A DNA stretch of 64,000 nucleotides, taken from the NCBI RefSeq assembly GCF_030378165.1, contig NZ_CP119766.1, forward strand, positions 1,798,001 to 1,862,000. The letters are read 5' to 3'. Below the pieces are notes generated by a model. It made no database searches, had not been told where the DNA came from, and saw only the letters and a list, made by a program, of their open reading frames with translations. The stretch comes from Flavobacterium panacagri (GTDB taxonomy: Bacteria; Bacteroidota; Bacteroidia; Flavobacteriales; Flavobacteriaceae). A program made the position numbers and the translations under genes. This document shows, one piece after another, positions 52,426 to 60,290 of this stretch. Numbering within the stretch: the stretch's first letter is position 1; every line of letters begins with the position of its first letter.

Positions 52426-53154
52426 ATGCAAGAACAAACAATAACTATTCGGCAACAGATTCTAGAAGCAAAAGGCAACGGACAAAAGTTGCTTGCGGTG
52501 CTTTTGGATCCCGATAAAATTCTATTGGAGAATGTGGCTCATTTAATTCAGAAAATTAATGAGTCGCCGGCTACTCATATTTTTGTTGGAGGTAGTATTG
52601 TTCAGAATAATATTTTAGAGGAACTGATTTCGATATTAAAACAAAAAACAACTTTACCTGTTGTTTTATTTCCTGGCGATCCTTCGCAGATTTCACCAAA
52701 AGCCGACGCAATTTTGTTTTTGTCCTTATTATCTGGTCGAAATCCGGATTATTTAATAGAATATCAGGTTCAAGCAGCACCAATCTTAAAAAGAACAAAT
52801 TTAGAAGTTATTTCTACAGGTTATATTTTGATTGAGAGCGGTAACGAAACAGCTGTTGCGCGTGTAAGTAAAACAAAACCGTTAAGCCGTGAAAACCTTG
52901 ATTTGGTTCTGGCTACTGCACAGGCAGGACAAATGTTAGGAAACCAATTGATTTATTTGGAAGCAGGAAGCGGTGCAAAACAGCCAGTTCCATTAGAAAT
53001 GATTAAATTGATTTCTCAAAATATAGAAATTCCTATTATTGTTGGCGGTGGAATTGCAGATTTGAAGGGAATTCAAAAAGCATATAATGCAGGTGCAGAT
53101 TTAGTTGTAATTGGTACAGCTTTTGAAAACAATAGTCATTTTTTCGATTTATAG
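52426..53154 (+). CDS. Geranylgeranylglyceryl/heptaprenylglyceryl phosphate synthase family protein
   Basis: A 242-residue TIM-barrel prenyltransferase of the PcrB/GGGP synthase family. It joins a polyprenyl diphosphate to sn-glycerol-1-phosphate, an archaeal-type ether-lipid step. Family landmarks are AVLLDPDK near the start, HIFVGGSIVQ, VVLFPGDPSQIS, the FLSLLSGRNPDYLIE segment, YLEAGSGAKQPVP and PIIVGGGI with the phosphate-binding glycines near the end. Bacteroidota members are known to make GGGP-like products in vitro, but their physiological role is unclear. It precedes the pnuC-like gene by 31 nt and may be co-transcribed. Confidence 0.92.
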   Translation: MQEQTITIRQQILEAKGNGQKLLAVLLDPDKILLENVAHLIQKINESPATHIFVGGSIVQNNILEELISILKQKTTLPVVLFPGDPSQISPKADAILFLSLLSGRNPDYLIEYQVQAAPILKRTNLEVISTGYILIESGNETAVARVSKTKPLSRENLDLVLATAQAGQMLGNQLIYLEAGSGAKQPVPLEMIKLISQNIEIPIIVGGGIADLKGIQKAYNAGADLVVIGTAFENNSHFFDL

Positions 53155-53185
53155 ATAAAATTTAAACGCCTTTAAATACCACAAA

Positions 53186-53809
53186 ATGATCGACTTTTTT
53201 TTGGATAGTTATAAAAATGCTCCTATATGGCATATTGCTTTGGAGTTTTTAGTATTTGTTTTTGGAATTTTAAGTGTTTGGTTTGCTAAAAAAGAAAACA
53301 TTTGGGTTTATCCAACAGGTTTGATAGCTACAGTAATTTCGGTTTATCTGCTTTATATTGCAGGTTATATTGGAGATATGATAATCAATGCTTATTTTTC
53401 GATTATGAGCATCTACGGCTGGTATGTTTGGGCAAAAGGAGGAACAGTCGAAGATAACCTGCCGATTACTCGTACAACTTTTAATGAAAAAATAATTGGA
53501 ATCTTACTGTTTATTGTAACCGTTTTTGTAGTTTTCGGGATTTATAAATATTTTGATTACGAAATTCATCCAGACAATTATGTCGATATGATTTCGTCTG
53601 GAATATTTTTCGCAGGAATGTGGTACATGGCCAGAAAAAAAATAGAAAACTGGACACTTTGGATTATTGGTGATATTATTGTTGTACCTCTCTATGCTTA
53701 TCGTGGTTTAGGGATGCTGTCACTTCAGTATATAATTTTTACAATTTTGGCTATTTCAGCTTATTTAGAATGGAGAAAGATCTTAGACAGCAAAAAACAA
53801 CTATCATAA
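53186..53809 (+). CDS. PnuC-family vitamin transporter
   Basis: A 207-residue inner-membrane protein with seven predicted helices and the PnuC-family motif SIYGWYVWAK (W79 and W82), which lines the substrate path. PnuC proteins are facilitated-diffusion carriers for nicotinamide riboside; relatives called PnuT and PnuX carry thiamine and riboflavin, trapped inside by phosphorylation. Here the next gene encodes a NadR-like kinase, and a TPP-riboswitch-controlled receptor lies 2.7 kb downstream. Substrate therefore could be nicotinamide riboside (kinase argument) or thiamine (riboswitch argument). It overlaps the next gene by 40 nt. Confidence 0.9.
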   Translation: MIDFFLDSYKNAPIWHIALEFLVFVFGILSVWFAKKENIWVYPTGLIATVISVYLLYIAGYIGDMIINAYFSIMSIYGWYVWAKGGTVEDNLPITRTTFNEKIIGILLFIVTVFVVFGIYKYFDYEIHPDNYVDMISSGIFFAGMWYMARKKIENWTLWIIGDIIVVPLYAYRGLGMLSLQYIIFTILAISAYLEWRKILDSKKQLS

Positions 53810-55881
53810 AAATTGCTTTGTTTGGCCCTGAAAGTACAGGGAAAACAACTTTAGCAAAACAGCTTGCAGATTACTACGAAACCAAATGGGTTCCTGAATT
53901 TGCACGCGACTATCTACAAGAGAAATGGGAAGTAAATAAGCATATCTGTGTTGCCGATGACATGATGCCTATTGCTTATGGGCAGACTGCACTAGAAAAT
54001 GAAAAGCTTCAAACAGCAAATAAATACTTGTTCTGCGATACCAATTTAATGGTAACCAAAGTTTTTTCTGAAATGTATTATGGTTTTTGTGATCCGCTTT
54101 TAAATGAAGCAGCATTAAAGCATGAATACGATTTGTTTTTCCTGACAGATATTGATGTGCCTTGGGAAAAAGATGATATTCGAGATACTCCAGAAGGAAG
54201 AGAAACTGTTTTTTCAGTTTTTAAACAAACATTAATAGATACCAAAAAGCCTTTTATTACACTTTCAGGAGATAAAGAATGCCGTTTGAAAAAAGCAGTT
54301 TCGATTATAAATGATTTAGCTCTAGCGAAAGAAAATGGTTTTTCTTCGGAAGATTTTGTTCAGGTACATAATAGAGGAATTTCTTTTGATACTATTCTAA
54401 AACAATTAAAAAATTTCGAAAAAGGAATTGCAAAAAGCAATCTAATTCGACCTGCAACGATCAATGATGGAATTTTAAGTTTGTCTCAAAATGAGTTTCA
54501 AGAAAAAGCGCTTTTTTTTGACAATCAAAAAGATCAATTTAAGATTAAGAAGTTTGTTCCTGCGTCTGGTGCGGCTACAAGAATGTATAAGTTTTTGACT
54601 GCTTTTCTAAATGATTTTGATATTACCAAAGAAACCATAAATGCTTATATCAACAGGAAAAATGATAAAGAACTTGCCATTTTTATTGTTGGGATGGAGA
54701 AGTTTCCTTTTTTTAAAACTGTAGACAAAAAGCTTAGAGAAATTTATCCTGATTTTGAAAGTTTAGAAAGAGATTATAAAAACTATTACTTTATAAAACT
54801 ATTATTATCTCCAGAGCATTTTAATTCAGCCAATAAGCCGAAAGCGGTTTTGCCTTTCCATTTGTATAAAACCCATATTGCCAATCCGATAGAGGAACAT
54901 TTGAACGAATGTGTGCATTATGCATCTTCGAAAAATGTATCTCATTTGCATTTTACAGTTTCAGAAATACATCAGGATTTGTTTGAAAAAGCAGTTCTTG
55001 AGGTTAAAGATAAGATTGAAAAACCTGCCGGAATTGACATCAATATTGGGTATTCGTATCAAAATAAAAGCACAGATTCTATTACTATCGATACCAACAA
55101 TAAATTGGTAAAAGATAAAAATGGAAATTTAATTTTCAGGCCTGGCGGGCATGGTGCTTTGATTGAAAACTTAAATAATCTGGATGCTGATATTATTTTT
55201 ATTAAAAATATAGATAATGTAATTCAAAATCATATTGATGAAATTTCGTTATATAAGAAAGGCTTAGCGGGTGTCTTAATTGAAATGCAGCAAAAAGTTT
55301 TCAAATATTTAAGATTAATCGACGGAGACATTCAACAAGATGATATCGCTGAGATTGTTAATTTTCTACAGCAAGAATTCAATGTTGAAACGACAAACGA
55401 TTTCAGTAAGTTTACATTTGAAAATAAAATAAGTAAGTTAAAAGAACTTTTACATAGACCAATTCGAGTTTGCGGAATGGTTAAAAATGAAGGGGAACCA
55501 GGTGGAGGCCCTTTTTGGATTACTAATAAAGAAGGTATAAAATCACTGCAGATTGTAGAAACTTCGCAAGTTGATTTAGAAGATAAAAAACAGAAGAAAA
55601 TCTTGAGCGAAGCAACTCATTTTAATCCTGTTGATCTAGTTTGCGGAACAAAAGATTATAAAAACAAGAAGTTTGATTTATTACAATATGTAGATCAGGA
55701 AACAGGATTTATTGTTGAAAAAAGCGTTGACGGAAAAGCGGTAAAAAATTATGAATTACCAGGTTTATGGAACGGATCAATGGCAAATTGGCTAACTGTT
55801 TTTGTGGCAGTTCCATTAATTACTTTTAATCCAGTAAAAACGGTAAATGATTTACTGAAAGCAGCTCATCAGCCACAATAA
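53770..55881 (+). CDS. NadR-like kinase fused to DUF4301 (nucleotidyltransferase-like) domain
   Basis: A 703-residue two-part protein. Residues 1-185 are an AAA/NadR-type kinase with the P-loop G19-PESTGKT-T27, the WVPEFARDYL segment and the FFLTDIDVPWEKD Asp-rich motif, as in ribosylnicotinamide kinases. From about 190 (FSSEDFVQVHNRGISF) to the end it matches DUF4301: VPASGAATRM (263-272), KPKAVLPFH (356-364), RPGGHGAL (457-464) and KNIDN (479-483). These resemble the phosphate, base and metal-binding motifs of sugar-nucleotide pyrophosphorylases. The frame is continuous, with no stop or frame change at the junction. Start lies 40 nt inside pnuC. Reaction of the second part is inference. Confidence 0.82.
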   Translation: MEKDLRQQKTTIIKIALFGPESTGKTTLAKQLADYYETKWVPEFARDYLQEKWEVNKHICVADDMMPIAYGQTALENEKLQTANKYLFCDTNLMVTKVFSEMYYGFCDPLLNEAALKHEYDLFFLTDIDVPWEKDDIRDTPEGRETVFSVFKQTLIDTKKPFITLSGDKECRLKKAVSIINDLALAKENGFSSEDFVQVHNRGISFDTILKQLKNFEKGIAKSNLIRPATINDGILSLSQNEFQEKALFFDNQKDQFKIKKFVPASGAATRMYKFLTAFLNDFDITKETINAYINRKNDKELAIFIVGMEKFPFFKTVDKKLREIYPDFESLERDYKNYYFIKLLLSPEHFNSANKPKAVLPFHLYKTHIANPIEEHLNECVHYASSKNVSHLHFTVSEIHQDLFEKAVLEVKDKIEKPAGIDINIGYSYQNKSTDSITIDTNNKLVKDKNGNLIFRPGGHGALIENLNNLDADIIFIKNIDNVIQNHIDEISLYKKGLAGVLIEMQQKVFKYLRLIDGDIQQDDIAEIVNFLQQEFNVETTNDFSKFTFENKISKLKELLHRPIRVCGMVKNEGEPGGGPFWITNKEGIKSLQIVETSQVDLEDKKQKKILSEATHFNPVDLVCGTKDYKNKKFDLLQYVDQETGFIVEKSVDGKAVKNYELPGLWNGSMANWLTVFVAVPLITFNPVKTVNDLLKAAHQPQ

Positions 55882-55883
55882 AA

Positions 55884-56285
55884 ATGGATGCAGAAAAAAT
55901 CATATCAGAATTAAATTTTAAAGCCGTTCGAAGTAGCGGAGCAGGCGGGCAAAACGTAAACAAAGTTTCTTCAAAAGTAGTTTTGAGTTTTGATTTGAAT
56001 GCTTCTCAGGCTTTGTCTGAAGAAGAAAAATTACTTTTGCAGACCAATATAGGTGCTCGTTTAACTACAGAAAATATCCTGATTTTAAACTGCGACGAAG
56101 ACCGAAGCCAGCTTAAAAACAAAGAAATTGTTATCAAGAGATTTCTAGAAATCATCAAGAAAGGATTGTATGTTCCGAAAGTTAGAAAAGCTACAAAAGT
56201 TCCAAAATCTGTAATTAAGAAAAGAATTAAAGACAAAAAGAATGTTTCTGATCTAAAACAATCGCGTAGAAAACCTGATTTTTAG
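55884..56285 (+). CDS. arfB: Alternative ribosome-rescue factor ArfB / peptidyl-tRNA hydrolase-type release factor
   Basis: A 133-residue protein with the release-factor GGQ motif (G21-G22-Q23 in SSGAGGQNVNKVSSK) and a basic C-terminal tail (VRKATKVPKSVIKKRIKD, KQSRRKPDF) that enters the mRNA channel of stalled ribosomes. It has no stop-codon recognition domain, so it rescues non-stop complexes. Its start is 2 nt after the previous stop, so it is in the pnuC-kinase operon, apparently only by position. Confidence 0.93.
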   Translation: MDAEKIISELNFKAVRSSGAGGQNVNKVSSKVVLSFDLNASQALSEEEKLLLQTNIGARLTTENILILNCDEDRSQLKNKEIVIKRFLEIIKKGLYVPKVRKATKVPKSVIKKRIKDKKNVSDLKQSRRKPDF

Positions 56286-56344
56286 TATTAAGACAACAAA
56301 AACTAAAAATCTTAATACTTAATACATTTATCTTAATACTTTTC

Positions 56345-56352
56345 TATATTTG
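56345..56352 (+). promoter_or_regulatory. Promoter -7 box for the riboswitch-controlled receptor
   Basis: TATATTTG, exact TAnnTTTG match, directly before the TPP riboswitch. Transcription would start at about 56357, so the full aptamer is in the leader. Three CTTAATAC copies lie just upstream (56310-56340). Confidence 0.65.
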
Positions 56353-56359
56353 CACTGTC

Positions 56360-56437
56360 TCAAAGGGGTGCTCTAAATAACGAGCTGAGATCATACCCAA
56401 AGAACCTGAGCGAGTAATGTTGCTAAGGGAAAAACGA
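56360..56437 (+). ncRNA. TPP (THI-box) riboswitch
   Basis: The conserved THI-box parts appear in order: AAAGGGGTGCTC, then GAGCTGAGATCATACCC, then GAACCTGAGCGAGTAATG and GCTAAGGGA. This is the thiamine pyrophosphate aptamer (Rfam TPP type). It lies between a good promoter box and the TonB receptor gene at 56531. An 8-bp hairpin that includes the receptor start codon (56513-56532) is a likely expression platform for translational control. When TPP is plentiful the receptor should be off. Confidence 0.95.
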
Positions 56438-56512
56438 CACTATCGAGCGTGCACACTTTATTTTGTCGGGAAACACATTTATTAATTTAACAAAAGAATA
56501 ATTCCCCCTTTT

Positions 56513-56532
56513 ATTCGTAATTCTTTACGAAT
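56513..56532 (+). promoter_or_regulatory. Start-codon hairpin in the riboswitch leader
   Basis: ATTCGTAA and TTACGAAT pair perfectly around a 4-nt loop; the last two bases of the stem are the A and T of the receptor ATG. It could hide the start codon in one riboswitch state. Confidence 0.5.
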
Positions 56533-58693
56533 GAAAACTTATTTTAAAGGTACTAAGGTACTAAGAAACAAAGGTTCTAAGGTTGAAAATCTTAGTAGAA
56601 CCAAATCTATTTTCTTTACTCTATTCTCTATTTTCTTTACTCTAATTTCTTTTGCGCAACAGCAAGATTCAACTAAGGTAAATCAGCTTGATGATGTCTT
56701 GGTTTCTGCTGTCCGTGTTACAGCAAAAACTCCGGTTACGTTTAGTAATATGGATAAAAAAGAAATCAAATATCGAAATCTCGGTCAGGATATTCCGGTT
56801 CTGATGAATTATCTGCCATCTGTAGTAACAACTACTGATGCTGGAGGCGGAATAGGTTACACCGGAATTAGAGTACGTGGTAGCGATGCTACAAGAGTAA
56901 ATGTTACCATCAACGGAATTCCGTACAATGATGCCGAAAGTCAGGGAACTTTTTGGGTGAATATGCCCGATTTTGCTTCTTCTGTAGAAAGTCTTCAGTT
57001 ACAACGTGGAGTAGGAACTTCTACAAATGGTTCTGGAGCTTTTGGAGCTAGTTTAAATATGTTGACTGATAGCTATGCTTCTAAGGCAACGGGAGAAATC
57101 TCAAGTTCTTTTGGAAGTTTCAACTCTACTAAAAATACTGTAAAATTCAGCACAGGTTTATTAAATGATCATTTTGAACTTGCAGGGCGTTTGTCTACAA
57201 TCAAATCTGATGGTTATGTAGATCGTGCAAGTTCTGATTTGAAGTCGTATTTTCTTCAGGGAACTTATGTTGGAAAAACAACTTTAATCAAAGCGCTGGT
57301 TTTTGGAGGAACTCAAAAAACATATCAAGCCTGGAACGGAATTAGTGCTGATAAGTTAAACTCAGACCGCACATACAATTCGGCTGGAGAATATACAGAT
57401 GAGTTTGGAAATACACGTTATTATGATAATGAAACCGATAATTACAATCAGGATCATTATCAATTGCATTGGAGCGAATCTATTTCAGATAAATGGAGTA
57501 CAAACTTTGCACTTCATTATACCAAAGGGAAAGGGTATTTCGAGAATTACAAACCAGACGCACTTATGGCCGAGTATAATTTGGCGCCAGCTGGAGATGT
57601 TTCTGAAACAGATTTAATTCGCCAAAAATGGTTGGATAATGATTTTTACGGAACTACATTTTCGGCAAAATATAAAGACGAAAAGTTTGATGTTATTTTG
57701 GGTGGAGCTTGGAATAAATATGAAGGTGATCATTACGGAAAAGTAATTTGGGCTCGCAATGCTGCGACTTCAGAATTAGGAGATCATTATTATGATGATT
57801 TCTCGACTAAAACTGACGGGAATGTTTTCGCGAAAGCCAATTATCAATTCACAGAAAAATTAAGTTTCTACGGAGATTTACAATACAGAAGAGTTGGTTA
57901 TAAAGCGAATAGTGCAGAAACAGGTTTAGTTGATGATACTTTTAATTTCTTCAATCCAAAAGCAGGTTTGAACTATGCTTTCAATGAAAAAAATACGCTT
58001 TATTTCTCTTATGCTCGAGCCAATCGTGAACCAAACAGAACAGATTACGAAGGCGGAAATGTAAAACCCGAAAAACTAAATGATTTTGAATTAGGATGGA
58101 GATTCAATTCTGAGAAATTTCAATTGAATTCGAATTTTTATTATATGGGTTATAAAGATCAATTAATCTTAACAGGAAGATTGGATGATGTTGGAAACCC
58201 GATTCGTTCTAATACAGATAAAAGTTACCGTTTAGGTGTTGAGGTTGATGCTACAATCGCGCTTTCAGATAAATTTACATTAAGACCAAACTTTACTTTA
58301 AGCAGTAATAAAAATGTTGATTTAGCAGTTGATGGCGAATTTTATGGAACCACTAAAATTGCTTACTCACCAGAAGTAATTGCAGGAAACGTTGTTGTAT
58401 ATAAGCCTATCGAAAAATTGTATATTTCATTATTACAGAAATATGTTGGAGAGCAGTACATGAATAACATCGAATTACCTGCAGCTAAATTGGCAGATTA
58501 TTTTGTAAACGATTTAAATGTTTCTTATGAAATAATACCAAATGCTGTTTTTAAATCAATTACGATTACTGGAATGGTTAATAATATTTTAGATAAAAAA
58601 TATGTTTCAAACGGAGCCATGTGGGATGTTTATCCATCCTATTATCCACAGGCAGGAATTAATTTCTTAGCTGGTTTGACATTGAAGTTCTAA
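56531..58693 (+). CDS. TonB-dependent receptor under TPP riboswitch control
   Basis: A 720-residue outer-membrane receptor, predicted to import thiamine or a precursor because a TPP riboswitch controls it. A plug domain (LPSVVTTTDAGGG, GIRVRGSDATRVNVTINGIP, QRGVGTSTNGSGAFG) is followed by a beta-barrel ending in LAGLTLKF. It lacks the CNA-B domain of SusC proteins. The N-terminus is unusual: about 20 charged residues precede the signal helix, they are encoded by repeat-like DNA, and the hydrophobic core consists of a 7-residue tandem (SIFFTLF, SIFFTLI). No later start codon exists before the signal core. It ends at a bidirectional terminator. Confidence 0.93.
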   Translation: MKTYFKGTKVLRNKGSKVENLSRTKSIFFTLFSIFFTLISFAQQQDSTKVNQLDDVLVSAVRVTAKTPVTFSNMDKKEIKYRNLGQDIPVLMNYLPSVVTTTDAGGGIGYTGIRVRGSDATRVNVTINGIPYNDAESQGTFWVNMPDFASSVESLQLQRGVGTSTNGSGAFGASLNMLTDSYASKATGEISSSFGSFNSTKNTVKFSTGLLNDHFELAGRLSTIKSDGYVDRASSDLKSYFLQGTYVGKTTLIKALVFGGTQKTYQAWNGISADKLNSDRTYNSAGEYTDEFGNTRYYDNETDNYNQDHYQLHWSESISDKWSTNFALHYTKGKGYFENYKPDALMAEYNLAPAGDVSETDLIRQKWLDNDFYGTTFSAKYKDEKFDVILGGAWNKYEGDHYGKVIWARNAATSELGDHYYDDFSTKTDGNVFAKANYQFTEKLSFYGDLQYRRVGYKANSAETGLVDDTFNFFNPKAGLNYAFNEKNTLYFSYARANREPNRTDYEGGNVKPEKLNDFELGWRFNSEKFQLNSNFYYMGYKDQLILTGRLDDVGNPIRSNTDKSYRLGVEVDATIALSDKFTLRPNFTLSSNKNVDLAVDGEFYGTTKIAYSPEVIAGNVVVYKPIEKLYISLLQKYVGEQYMNNIELPAAKLADYFVNDLNVSYEIIPNAVFKSITITGMVNNILDKKYVSNGAMWDVYPSYYPQAGINFLAGLTLKF
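56549..56602. repeat. Repeat-like DNA inside the receptor coding start
   Basis: GGTACTAA occurs twice in tandem (56549-56564) and is followed by an imperfect inverted repeat (GGTTCTAAG with CTTAGTAGAACC, 56572-56602). The core AAACAAAGGTTCT is similar to the intergenic inverted repeat at 44266-44324. Confidence 0.55.
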
Positions 58694-58705
58694 TTAAGTT
58701 AAGTA

Positions 58706-58740
58706 AAAAAAAGCCTGAAATTTATTTTCAGGCTTTTTTT
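58706..58740. terminator. Bidirectional terminator after the TonB receptor
   Basis: Stem AAAAAAGCCTGAAA with TTTCAGGCTTTTTT, short loop, A/T tracts on both sides, between converging genes. Confidence 0.85.
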
Positions 58741-59156
58741 TAGTTGTATACATGTATGACACTTCCAGAAGATTCTACACGATATTGTTTCATTGGATAT
58801 TGTTTTCCTCCAAGTCCAGTAAATAAGTTATATTGAGCTTTATCGCAAGAACAAACGGCATAAATTCCGTCAATTGTCATGGCAGTGCAGGAAGTCAGTG
58901 CCTGATTTGGACATGCCGCATCAAAAGCAGTATAGGTTCCTTCTCCAGTTTTCATTACAATAATTCCTTTTGCACCGTAATTGGCAACATAAACAGGATT
59001 ACTTGGATACAATAGTTTATTGTAAGTCGGAAGGTTGGTGTCCAAATATGCGTTTATAGAATAATTCGGAATATATGGATTGTTATTGCTTCTGTTATTG
59101 TCACTGCAAGAGAATAAAACAGTGGAAAGTGCGATAAAGAACCAGATTTTTTTCAT
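58740..59156 (-). CDS. Rieske-like lipoprotein with lost iron-sulfur histidines
   Basis: A 138-residue lipoprotein (Cys 17, VLFSC). The C-terminal half has the layout of a Rieske domain: C82-P-N84 where Rieske proteins have C-x-H, and C102-S-C104-D105 followed by KAQYNLFTG where they have C-P-x-H-GSxFxxxTG. Both cluster-binding histidines are replaced (Asn84, Asp105), so a normal 2Fe-2S cluster is unlikely, although the cysteines remain. The protein may keep a structural disulfide or bind another metal. It converges with the TonB receptor gene. Function unknown. Confidence 0.75.
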   Translation of the reverse strand: MKKIWFFIALSTVLFSCSDNNRSNNNPYIPNYSINAYLDTNLPTYNKLLYPSNPVYVANYGAKGIIVMKTGEGTYTAFDAACPNQALTSCTAMTIDGIYAVCSCDKAQYNLFTGLGGKQYPMKQYRVESSGSVIHVYN

Positions 59157-59248
59157 TATTTGAATAAGAATTAGTGAAACAAAAATAATTTATTTAGATT
59201 TGAAATCTATATGATTAACATATAATTATGTACTATTAAAAATTATAG

Positions 59249-59287
59249 TATATTTGTGGTAAGAAAATCCCGTCGCGATGGGATTTT
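59249..59287 (+). promoter_or_regulatory. greA promoter and leader hairpin
   Basis: TATATTTG (59249-59256) is an exact -7 box. Directly downstream lies a hairpin AAAATCCC-GTCGCGAT-GGGATTTT (59264-59287) followed by more T residues, which has the form of an intrinsic terminator at the very start of the transcript. The greA ATG is at 59313. Confidence 0.55.
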
Positions 59288-59312
59288 TTGTATTTATATA
59301 AACGATGAAGTT

Positions 59313-59789
59313 ATGAGTAAAGTATCTTATTATACAGCAGAAGGACTAAAAAAGTTAAAAGATGAATTGGAGCACTTAAAAAGTGTAATGCGTCCAAAGG
59401 CATCTCAAGATATTGCAGACGCAAGAGATAAAGGTGATTTGTCTGAGAATGCGGAATATGATGCAGCAAAAGAAGCACAAGGTTTATTAGAAATGAGAAT
59501 TTCTAAACTGGAAGAAGTATATGCAAATGCAAGACTAATCGATGAGTCTCAATTGGACGTTTCTAAAGTTTTGGTTTTATCTAATGTAAAAATCAAAAAC
59601 CAAAGCAACGGAATGGAGATGAAATATACGCTTGTAGCAGAAAGTGAAGCCGATTTAAAAACAGGTAAAATCTCTGTAACATCTCCTATTGGTAAAGGTT
59701 TACTAGGGAAATCTGTTGGAGAAGTAGCAGAAATTACAGTTCCAAACGGAGTTTTGAAATTTGAAATTTTGGAAATTTCAAGAGACTAA
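59313..59789 (+). CDS. greA: Transcription elongation factor GreA
   Basis: Rescues backtracked RNA polymerase by stimulating transcript cleavage. The 158-residue length is exactly that of classical GreA. The N-terminal coiled coil includes the acidic tip DARDKGDLSENAEYDAAKEA (about 37-56), and the C-terminal FKBP-like domain contains the TSPIGKGLLGKSVGE segment. The start at 59313 (MSKVSYYTAEG) is preferred to an in-frame GTG-type start 57 nt upstream, which would lie at the promoter box itself. A terminator-like hairpin sits in the leader. Confidence 0.96.
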   Translation: MSKVSYYTAEGLKKLKDELEHLKSVMRPKASQDIADARDKGDLSENAEYDAAKEAQGLLEMRISKLEEVYANARLIDESQLDVSKVLVLSNVKIKNQSNGMEMKYTLVAESEADLKTGKISVTSPIGKGLLGKSVGEVAEITVPNGVLKFEILEISRD

Positions 59790-59840
59790 ATTTTCTTTTG
59801 TATAATCGGTTAAACGAATAAATGATTAAACAAATAAACA

Positions 59841-60230
59841 ATGAGTTCAATATTCACTAAAATAGTAAACGGAGAAATTCCAGCTTATAAAATTGCCGAA
59901 GACGATAATTATTTGGCTTTTTTAGATGTAAATCCGAACGCAAAGGGACATACGCTTTGTATTCCGAAACAAGAAATCGATAAGATTTTTGATATGGATG
60001 AAGAGCTTTATTTAGGTTTAATGAAATTCTCTAAAAAGATTGCAGCTGCCTTAGAAAAAACGGTTCCATGTAAAAGAGTCGGTGTGGCCGTGGTTGGACT
60101 TGAAGTGCCTCACGCACACGTACATTTGATTCCGTTAAATGAAATGGATGAAATGCGTTTTATCAATAAAGTATCACTTACTAAAGAAGAATTTGAAGCT
60201 TTAGCAAAAGATATTCAATCGAATTTATAA
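59841..60230 (+). CDS. HIT-family nucleotide hydrolase/transferase
   Basis: A 129-residue HIT-domain protein with the complete triad motif H91-V-H93-V-H95 style sequence (VPHAHVHLIPL) and the N-terminal SSIFTKIVNGEIPAYKIAED. Members of the Hint branch hydrolyse adenosine 5-prime-phosphoramidates and related nucleotides in the cytoplasm. It follows greA by about 50 nt and may be co-transcribed. A bidirectional terminator lies after it. Confidence 0.93.
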   Translation: MSSIFTKIVNGEIPAYKIAEDDNYLAFLDVNPNAKGHTLCIPKQEIDKIFDMDEELYLGLMKFSKKIAAALEKTVPCKRVGVAVVGLEVPHAHVHLIPLNEMDEMRFINKVSLTKEEFEALAKDIQSNL

Positions 60231-60260
60231 GGTTTCGACCGCTCGCCTGACAATAAATTT

Positions 60261-60290
60261 AAAGTGCAGTAAAGATATTTACTGCACTTT
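60261..60290. terminator. Bidirectional terminator between the HIT gene and the sensor kinase
   Basis: A 13-bp perfect stem (AAAGTGCAGTAAA with TTTACTGCACTTT), 4-nt loop, T tract to the right and A tract to the left. It overlaps the last codons of the kinase gene. Confidence 0.85.

Noticed and set aside
59256..59312. Upstream start for greA
   Set aside because: The extra 19 codons would begin at the last base of the promoter box and run through the leader hairpin; classical GreA length fits the ATG at 59313.
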